Made by a program: the position numbers and the translations under genes. This document shows, one piece after another, positions 46,201-55,200 of a DNA stretch of 64,000 nucleotides. This DNA is from Cyanophora paradoxa. Lineage: Eukaryota > Glaucocystophyceae > Cyanophorales > Cyanophoraceae. Under the pieces are notes generated by a model. The model had not been told where the DNA came from and searched no databases. It saw nothing but the letters and a program-made list of their open reading frames with translations. The stretch's first letter is position 1. Every line of letters begins with the position of its first letter. The DNA lies in the NCBI GenBank assembly GCA_004431415.1, contig QPMI01000133.1, positions 248,001-312,000 of the forward strand. Reading direction: 5' to 3'.

Positions 46201-49200
46201 GCTCGTGCAGCTGGCCGCGGCGCCGGAGATCGCAGCGCCCCGTCCGAGCCAAAGGTCACCGTCAGGGTCGCGGAGTCGTGGGTGACGCTGCTGGCGGCGA
46301 CGGTCGGGGCCGCCGGGGCGGTGGATGTGGTCGTAAAGCTTGCGGCGGCGGAGGAGCCCGAGGTGCCGGCGCTGTTCGTGACGTTCGCGCTGCAGCTGTA
46401 CTCCGTGCTGGCCGAGAGGCCCGCGAGGTCGAAGGTCGCCGTCGTGGCGCCCGCCGAGACGGTTGCGGAGCCCGACCACGCCACGGCGCTGCCACTCGTG
46501 CAGCTGGCCGCGGCGCCGGAGATCGCAGCGCCCCCGTCCGAGCCGAAGGTCACCGTCAGGGTCGCGGAGTCGTGGGTGACGCTGCTGGCGGCGACGGTTG
46601 GGGCCGCTGGGGCGGTGGCGACGACGGGGGCGGCAGCGGTCGTGAAGCTTGCGGCGGCGGAGGAGCCCGAGGTGCCGGCGCTGTTCGTGACGTTCGCGCT
46701 GCAGCTGTACTCCGTGCTGGCCGAGAGGCCCGCGACGTCGAAGGTCGCCGTCGTGGCGCCCGCCGAGACGGTTGCGGAGCCCGACCACGCGACAGCGCCG
46801 CCGCTCGTGCAGCTGGCCGCGGCGCCGGAGATCGCAGCGCCCCCGTCCGAGCCGAAGGTCACCGTCAGGGTCGCGGAGTCGTGGGTGACGCTGCTGGCGG
46901 CGAAGGTCGGGGCCGCCGGGGCGGTGGCGACGGCGGGGGCGGCGGCGGTGGTGAAGCTTGCGGCGGCCGAGGAGCTTGAGGTGCCCGCGTTATTATGAAC
47001 CAGTGCAAAACATGAGATAGAGGTTTCAGCGGGCACGTTCGTGACTTGGAATGTTGCAGGGCTTGTTACGGCTGTCGGATCGATATCATTACTTCTAAGT
47101 TCGTACCAAAGCATTTCTTCAGTTTCGGTTTTTATGCAGTATGCATATACCATGTTGATGGCATCTCCACTGCCAGCTAGGGTATCAAATCGGACGGAAA
47201 GCGTTGCAGATTGATGTGTGATCGTGGACACGGCGACAGTTGGGGGAGAAGGGGGTGGCGCCAAAGTCGTGAACACCACTGTTTCGGATTCGAGAGAGGT
47301 TCCCACACAGTTGGTCACGGTTGACGTACAGGTATAGGTGGTGTTCGCGGTTAGCTTGAAGCTGAAGCTGAAGAATGCGTATTCCGAGCCGTAAGCGATG
47401 GTTCGTGAATCTGACCAAACAGAATCGCCGCCATCCGTGCAGCGGGCCAACGCGCTGTTAATAGGCGCGCCACCGTCCGAGGCAAAAGAAAAGGTAAGGC
47501 TTGCAGAGTCGTGGGTTACGTCACTGGTGCTGAAACCAATTGGAGGCGCCGGAACAGTGGCGTCGATGGCCGCTGTGTTGAAGGTTGCATCGGCAGAATC
47601 AGGAGAGGTCCCGGCGCTGTTGGACACTCGCGCTCTGCATGTATACACTGTGCCCGCAGTGAGTCCCTGAAATCCGAAGGTTTCCGACGGTGCAGAGTCG
47701 ATTACAGGTTTTGAATCCGACCATACTTCAACGTCACTTCCAGCTGCAAAGCAGCTGGCCGTGGCGTTGGCAATGGCAGCGCCTTCGTTTGAGCCGATCG
47801 CAAAATATACGGTGAGGGTGGCAGAGCTGAACGCGACGTTGTTGATCTCAAGGGAGGGAGCGGCAATGGCGAACGTTTGCAAGTTTAATACTTCAGATTC
47901 GACGGACGTGCCGATTCCATTGGTGACCGTCGCCGTGCACATGTAGGCCGTGCTTGCCATGAGATCCGTGACGACAAAGGTCGCCGTCGTGGCGCCCGCC
48001 GAGACGGTTGCAGAGCCCGACCACGCAACGGCACCGCCGCTCGTGCAGCTGGCCGCGGCGCCGGAGATCGCAGCGCCCCCGTCCGAGCCGAAGGTCACCG
48101 TCAGGGTCGCGGAGTCGTGGGTGACGCTGCTGGCGGCGACGGTCGGGGCCGCCGGGGCGGTGGCGACGACGGGGGCGGCGGCGGTCGTGAAGCTTGCGGC
48201 GGCGGAGGAGCCCGAGGTGCCGGCGCTGTTCGTGACGTTTGCGCTGCAGCTGTACTCCGTGCTGGCCGAGAGGCCCGTGAGGTTGAAGGTCGCCGTCGTG
48301 GCGCCCGCCGAGACGGTTGCGGAGCCCGACCACGCGACGGCGCCGCCACTTGTGCAGCTGGCCGCGGCGCCGGAGATCGCAGCGCCCCCGTCCGAGCCGA
48401 AGGTCACCGTCAGGGTCGCGGAGTCGTGGGTGACGCTGCTGGCGGCGACGGTCGACGTCGGGGCCGCCGGGGCCGTGGCATCATTAGTGGCGAGCGTCGT
48501 GAAGCTTGTTGCAGCGGATTCGGGCGAGATGCCAGCGCTGTTTGCAACAGTTGCCGTGCAGCTATACTCCGTGCTTGCAGCCAGATCCGTGAGGTCGAAG
48601 GTCGCCGTCGTGGCGCCCACCGAGACGGTTGTTGAGCCCGACCACGTGATGGTGCCGCCACTCGTGCAGCTGGCCGCGGCGCCGGAGATCGCAGCGCCCC
48701 CGTTTGAGCCAAATGAAACGACCATGGTTGCAGAATAGATCAAAATATCAGTAGCAGTAACCACTGGGGGTGCTGGTACAGAGACAATCTCTGGGAGGAC
48801 GCATTGTGTCCCAGACACAACGTTCGGGCTGTTGCACGAGCACTGCGGGATGCCACCGTCGAGGTACGTGTCTCCAGCGGTGCAGTTGGAGTACAAGCAG
48901 TATATGCCCATCCCAGCCCTTACAGTGGAGTGGCTCAAGGCAGCAGTGCAGATGCAGAAGGAAACCAGACCTTTGTCCGCGCATTCAGGTACAGCGGTGC
49001 AGGTGTTGCCAGAAATAAAGTTTTTGCCCGCGCACAAACACTGGGGAACGCCGTCGACAAGGTACGTAGCTCCAGTGTCGCACATGGAGTAGACGCAGTA
49101 ATCGCTGCCGCCAGCAATCACAGTGTAATGGCCTGAGGCTGCGCTGCACCTGCAATCCGAGACCAGGCTTGTGTTTGCACATTCGACGGAGGCAGCACAG

Positions 49201-52200
49201 ATGACGCCCGAGAAGCCGACGTCGACCACATTTGGGCTGCTGCACGCGCACTGGGGGACGCCACCAGCGATGTAGGTGGCACCAGCAGCACATTTGGAGA
49301 AGACGCAGTACTCTTTGTCGCTAAACGTTTCGGTAAAGGCGGGGCATCGACAGCCCGAGACGAGGCTCTTGTCCATACAGTGAGGAAGGGGGGCGGCGCA
49401 GGTGTCGCCTGAAACAATGTTTGGAGTCTCGCACGAGCACTGGGGAATGCCGTCAACGAGGTAGGTGGCTCCAGTAGTGCATTCTGAGTAGACACAAAAT
49501 TGGTCGATGCCAACAGTCACGTTGCTATGGCCAGAGCTGGAAGAGCACAGGCAGCTTGAAATTGGGCTCCTATCCCCACACTCAGGGAGGGAGCAGATGG
49601 TGCCTGAGACAACGTTGGGGTCATTGCACGAGCACTGCGGGACACCGTCGACGAGGTAGGTCGCGCCAGCAGTGCATTCGGAGTAGACGCAGTACTGACT
49701 GCTGCCAGCGATCACGGATAGATGGCCTGAAGCGGCAGTGCAAGCGCAGCCCGCAATCTCGCTCTTGTCAGAACACTCGAGGAGACAGCTGGTGCCCGAT
49801 ACTGTGTTGGGGCTGCTGCACGAGCACTGTGGGACACCGTCGACGAGGTAGGTCGCGCCAGCAGTGCATTCGGAGTAGACGCAGTACTGAGTACCACCGG
49901 CCGTCACGGAAAGATGACCGGAAGCGGCAGTGCAAGCACAGCCCGCGATCTCGCTCTTGTCAGAACACTCGGGGAGACAGCTGGTGCCCGATACTGTGTT
50001 GGGGCTGCTGCACGAGCACTGTGGGACACCGTCGACGAGGTAGGTCGCGCCAGCAGTGCATTCGGAGTAGACGCAGTATTGACTGCTGCCAGCGATCACA
50101 GTGACGTGGCCTGAGGAGGAAGAGCAAAAACAGCTGGAAATCAGGCTTGCGTCCGCACACTCCGGAGCGCATGTAGTGCCCGAAACGAAGTTGGGGCTGC
50201 TGCACAAGCACTGCGGGATGCCTCCCGCAATAAATGTGGCCCCGGCGGCGCAGCTGGAGTACACGCAGTAATTCTGGCCGTCATCTGTAGTGACAATGGC
50301 GTGGCCCGGTGCAGCACAGGTGCAGCTCGAGACCAGGCTCTTGTCCGAGCACTCGATCGACAGGCTATGGACGGTGACATGATCAGCTAATTAAAGGTGG
50401 ATCGATATCTGTCTCAAAATAGTGCTCACCTGTGCGCGACGATGACGCTATGATGCCAGGCGGCATAGAAAGCTGGAGCAGAAGGGAGACTCCCGTCCGC
50501 CGAAAGGAAAGCAGTCAGCCCGGCGCCAGGTGTGACATAGGTGAAGCTCGGGCCCTGATCAGTTACAACAGCGCCAGCTCTGCGCGATATTATCAGAAAC
50601 CACACTCATGGTAAAAGCTTTCGACCAAATGCAAATGTAGACGTGCGTACCCGTCCCCAGCAACAACACCGTCGATCCTCTCGTTCGTTTGCTCTGTGCC
50701 GGTGGCGTCGAAGAAGCGGATGGCCCCCTTAGTTCCGCTGCTCGCGTCGTTCACAGCCAGGCGCCAGAGGCCGCCTCTGCGTGAGAAAGTGCGACTTAGC
50801 GATCGAATGCTAGAGCTCGCGGTCGTGGCCGCGCGAAGGCCAGCCGGCAAGCAAACGGTATGCACTTAGTTGACAGGACGGCAATTGCAGGCCCGACTTG
50901 ATTAGTATTAGAAAGGCTCTCTAGTCCGACGAGTCCGGGGTCAATTAATATTGTTGTCCCAGCCGCGCCAAAAGCGGTGGCAGATCCTGTATCCAAGCTG
51001 ATCTGCGCGGAAGAATCACTGTGCTGGCCAAGCTTAAGGGGCCTCGATCGCGAGCCGGAATATGCACACCTTCCACAGCTTGCTGTTCGCGACCATGTAA
51101 ACAGTTCTGGCACTTGGATCGGCAGCGAGCGAATCCCCTTTTGTATTGGCGAGAATCGCTGGAAGATCGAAGAGCTTCACGGCGGTTCTGCAGCCGCCGG
51201 GAGCCATACCAAAAAGGGTGAGCGTCCCTGCAAGAGGCGGGGTTTCAGGCATTGAGCACAAAGTTGACAGTTGCAGCGTTTTCATTCTATAGCTATAGCT
51301 ATCAAATGGAAGTTGCGCGCTGACCGCCGGAGTTGGCAGTCCCCCAGACGACCAGGTTCTTGGACTTCGAGTAGGTTATCGCCACTGGCACGTACGGCCC
51401 TGCAGGCGGAGCGGGAATCCCGTCAGATCTAGAGCGACGATGTCGATGCGGGCCTCGCCGAATCGCTGAAATTAATGTATCATTTCAAACCACGCGCCTC
51501 CCGGCTGGGCAAAGCTGTCGGAAGAAGGGTCGTCTCCGCTCCAGCACACAGTGACCTCGCCGACGTGGCCCGCCGCGAGGTTGATCCAGCCCAGATATCC
51601 AAGAACGTTGGTGTCGGATAAGTGCACGAAGTACAGATCGTTCGCAGATGCGGCGGCGAGCCCGACAAGATACCTGCGAAAGACGTTGACCCGAATCGAT
51701 ATTCCAATTTAACATTATGTGATTGAGATGGAGCTTCAGCGTGTGCGAAGCTGTTTTTGGACTTACCCAAATCTGGTATCTAACCCTCTTTGCGCAGCCG
51801 TCCTGGAGCTTAATCCGTTCGTGCCGGACGTCACTTGGGTTCCTGTTCGGACACAAAAGGGTAAATAAAATGGGCTGCTTGAGAGATGCGAACACCAAAG
51901 GATTCGCGCCTGAGAAGCTTCCAGCAATTATTTTAGCCTCGCGGTTCCCGTTTACTTGCCAAATCAAAGAACACGGGACAAGCTTGTGGCCAGTAGATAT
52001 TAGGTTGTAGCCGTTTTCGTCAAATTCGTCTTCATTGATGTATGTGTAAACTGTGTAGACACCGCCGAGCGATGCTACGTATAGATCGCTGGAAAACAGG
52101 TTGTACTCGATTGCTGCGTGAATGCACCCGTGTTACGCGCACAGCCCGTGCCTCTATAGCTAAATCTGGATATTAGCAGAACGCACTGCTAATTGCTGAT

Positions 52201-55200
52201 TGATTAAAAGGGCTCAATTGGTAGCCGAAGTTCACAGCATTCCCAACACCTGCACATATGATTAAGTAAGGCTTCAAATTCTGATCATGCAAATGGCTGC
52301 AAACCCTGAGAGAAATCCGGAGCATATTTATCTCCTGCAATGAACGAAAAGCCGCCGCGGGGCAAACCAGATGGATCGCCGGGAGCAGGGGCGGCACAAA
52401 CGCCCAAGGGGTACAGAACCGTGTTCGGGCTGCTGCAAGAGCACTGTGGTACGCCGCCGACGAGGTAGGTGGCGCCAGCAGTGCATTCGTAGTAGACGCA
52501 GTACTGGCTGCTGCCGGCCGTCACGGTGACGTGGCCGGAGGAGGAAGAGCAAAAGCAGCTGGAAATCAGGCTTGCGTCCGCACACTCCGGAGCGCATGTA
52601 GTGCCCGAAACGAAGTTGGGGCTGCTGCACAAGCACTGCGGGACACCGTCGACGAGATACGAGGCGCCAGCAGTGCATTCGGAGTAGACGCAGTACTGGC
52701 TGCTGCCAGCGATCACGGATAGATGACCGGAAGCGGCAGTGCAAGCACAGCCCGCGATCTCGCTCTTGTCGGAACACTCGGAGAGACAGCTGGTGCCCGA
52801 CACTGTGTTGGGGGTGCTGCACAAGCACTGCGGGACACCGTCGACGAGGTAGGATCCGGAGGCGCCAGCAGTGCATTCGGAGTAGACGCAGTATTGACTG
52901 CTGCCAGCGATCACAGTGACGTGGCCTGAAGCGGCACTGCAGACACAGCCCGCGATCTCGCTCTTATCGGAACACTCCGGAGCGCATATAGTGCCCAAAA
53001 TGAAGTTGGGGCTGCTGCACAAACACTGCGGGATGCCTCCCGCAATAAATGTGGCCCCGGCAGCGCAGCTGGAGTACACACAGTACTTCTGGCCGTCATC
53101 AGTCGTGACAATGGCGTGCCCGGGTGCAGCGCAGGTGCAGCCCGAGACCAGGCTCTTGTCCGAGCACTCGATCGATAGGCTACGTATACGGTCGATGTCA
53201 TGATCAGCCAATATTCATAAGATGTGGTTCGGCTTTTAAAATAGTGCTCACCTGTGCGCGACGATGACGCTATGATGCCAGGCGGCATAGAAAGCTGGAG
53301 CAGAAGGGAGACTCCCGTCCGCCGAAAGGAAAGCAGTCAGCCCGGAGACAGGAGACATATAGGTGTAGCTCGGGCCCTGATCAGTTACAACAGCGCCAGC
53401 TCTGCGCAATCGGTATCATCAGAAACCACACTTTCGGTAAAAGCTTACGACCAAATGCAAATGCAGGCGCGCGTACCCGTCTCCGGCAACAACACTGTCG
53501 ATCCTCTCGTTCGTTTGCTCTGTGCCGGTGGCGTTGAAGAAGCGGATGGCCCCCCCAGTTCCGGTGCTCGCGTCGTTCACCGCCAGGCGCCAGAGGCCGT
53601 CTCTGCGAGAGAAAGATGATTATAGAGGCTCGAGTCTGTGCAAAGAGGCCAGCATGCAAGCAAACAATACGCACGCTGTTGACAGGACTGCAAGCCCCCA
53701 AAGTGAAATGGAATCTGGAATGTACGCAGAGTCGATATCTCTAATGACGGGGTTGATGGTTGCGCCCGCCGCGAAATTGGAGTAACTTCCATCATCCAGG
53801 CTGATCTGCGCGGACCGGACGTCTCATCTATTTGAATGCATGCGCAACAAGAAGCAAATCACACGACAGTCGCATATACGCACGTACCTTCCACAGTTGG
53901 CCTTTCGTCAACAGGTACACCCAACTTGAACTTGGATCGGCAGCAAGCGAATCCCCCCATGTATCCAAAGCAATCGCCGGAACATCGAAGAGCTCCACGG
54001 TGGTTCCGCAGCCGCCGGGAGCCATACCGAAAAGAGTGAGCGTCCCTGCAAGGCGGCGGTTCAGGCACCGAATCGCGGGCATGTAATCATGACGACGCGC
54101 CCGATGCCTGAGAAGAGCCACTGCCTTTAGCAGCTGCCCAGACAACCAGGTTCTTGGGCATAGAGTAGGTTATTGCCACAGGCGCGTACGGCCCTGCAGG
54201 CGTAACGTGAGGATCGGCAGCTGCAGGGCGACGATGCGGGCCACGTGCGCGAAGTGCTGAAAATGTAACTTCAAACCGCGCACCTAGCGGCTCGGCAAAA
54301 CTGTCGACAGAAGGATGATCTCCACTCCAGCACACAGTGACCTCGCCGACGTGGCCCGCCGCGAGGTTGATCCAGCCCACGTACTGGCGCAGACCAGTGC
54401 CGGGAAGATGATTGTGAGCGAAGTACAGATCATTCACAGATGCAGCCGCGAGCCCAACAAGATAGCTAGGACGTTCAAGACTCATGATCAGGAATGACCG
54501 TACTTGCGAACAAGCGCAACAAGAATGCACTGCAGAAAGAAACGCTCACTCAAACTGTGTGTTGAGCCCTAGTTGTGCAACTGTCCGGGGATTTGGACGC
54601 GTGATTCGTTCCCCCCCGGATTGCAAATTTATACCTGATCATGAGAATGCCAATCATCAGCGCGCTGCGCATGTCGCCCAGTTGACTGCACGAGGAAACG
54701 TACCAGCGGTGCCTCCTATACCAGCGATGATTCTTGCTTCGCGGCTACTGTTCACTTGCCAAATAAAGCAGGGGCGAATGCCTTCATAGGTGGCAACCAC
54801 ATATAGATTGCTGTTGAAGGGATTGTACTCCATTGCTGCGCGTGCGCGTGCGTATATATATGCTGGATGGCACACCATTGCAATGTGAAACGTGCGCAAC
54901 AGGTTCCGCACTCACTTTTGATGGGTCTTACAATATTATTGTAGCTTGCAGGATATGGCGCGGTGCGACCGAAGTTTGCGTCCCTTCCGACCCCTGCACC
55001 GCTGTTGGATCGATGCACATGCACATGCGGGCATGCTGCAATAATTACATACCCTGAGCTGAATACGCCGCGTATTGATTTCCTGCAACGTAAGCGAAGC
55101 TCCCGCGCGAGAGGTCTGCGGGGTGTCCTGGCGCAGGAGCCGCGCAGACAGTGCCCTGAACCGTGTAAGGATCGCTGCACGCGCACTGGGGCACGCCGCC

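Larger units (their letters stand above)
31754..50364 (-). other. Single ~18.6-kb exon of the giant receptor
   Basis: It starts after the acceptor ...GTCCATAG at 50365 (encoding SLSIECSDKS) and ends before a GTGCGC donor at 31753 (...NPTSISVL). No required intron was seen between them. The reading frame is open from 50364 to 42660 and again over 36-39 kb and 31.7-35.9 kb, broken only by one-base indels in the repeats. Confidence 0.65.

Noticed and set aside
32341-46979. CRISPR array or satellite DNA
   Set aside because: Repeats are contiguous 295/309-bp coding units without unique spacers, and reading frame and splice context show that they are protein-coding.
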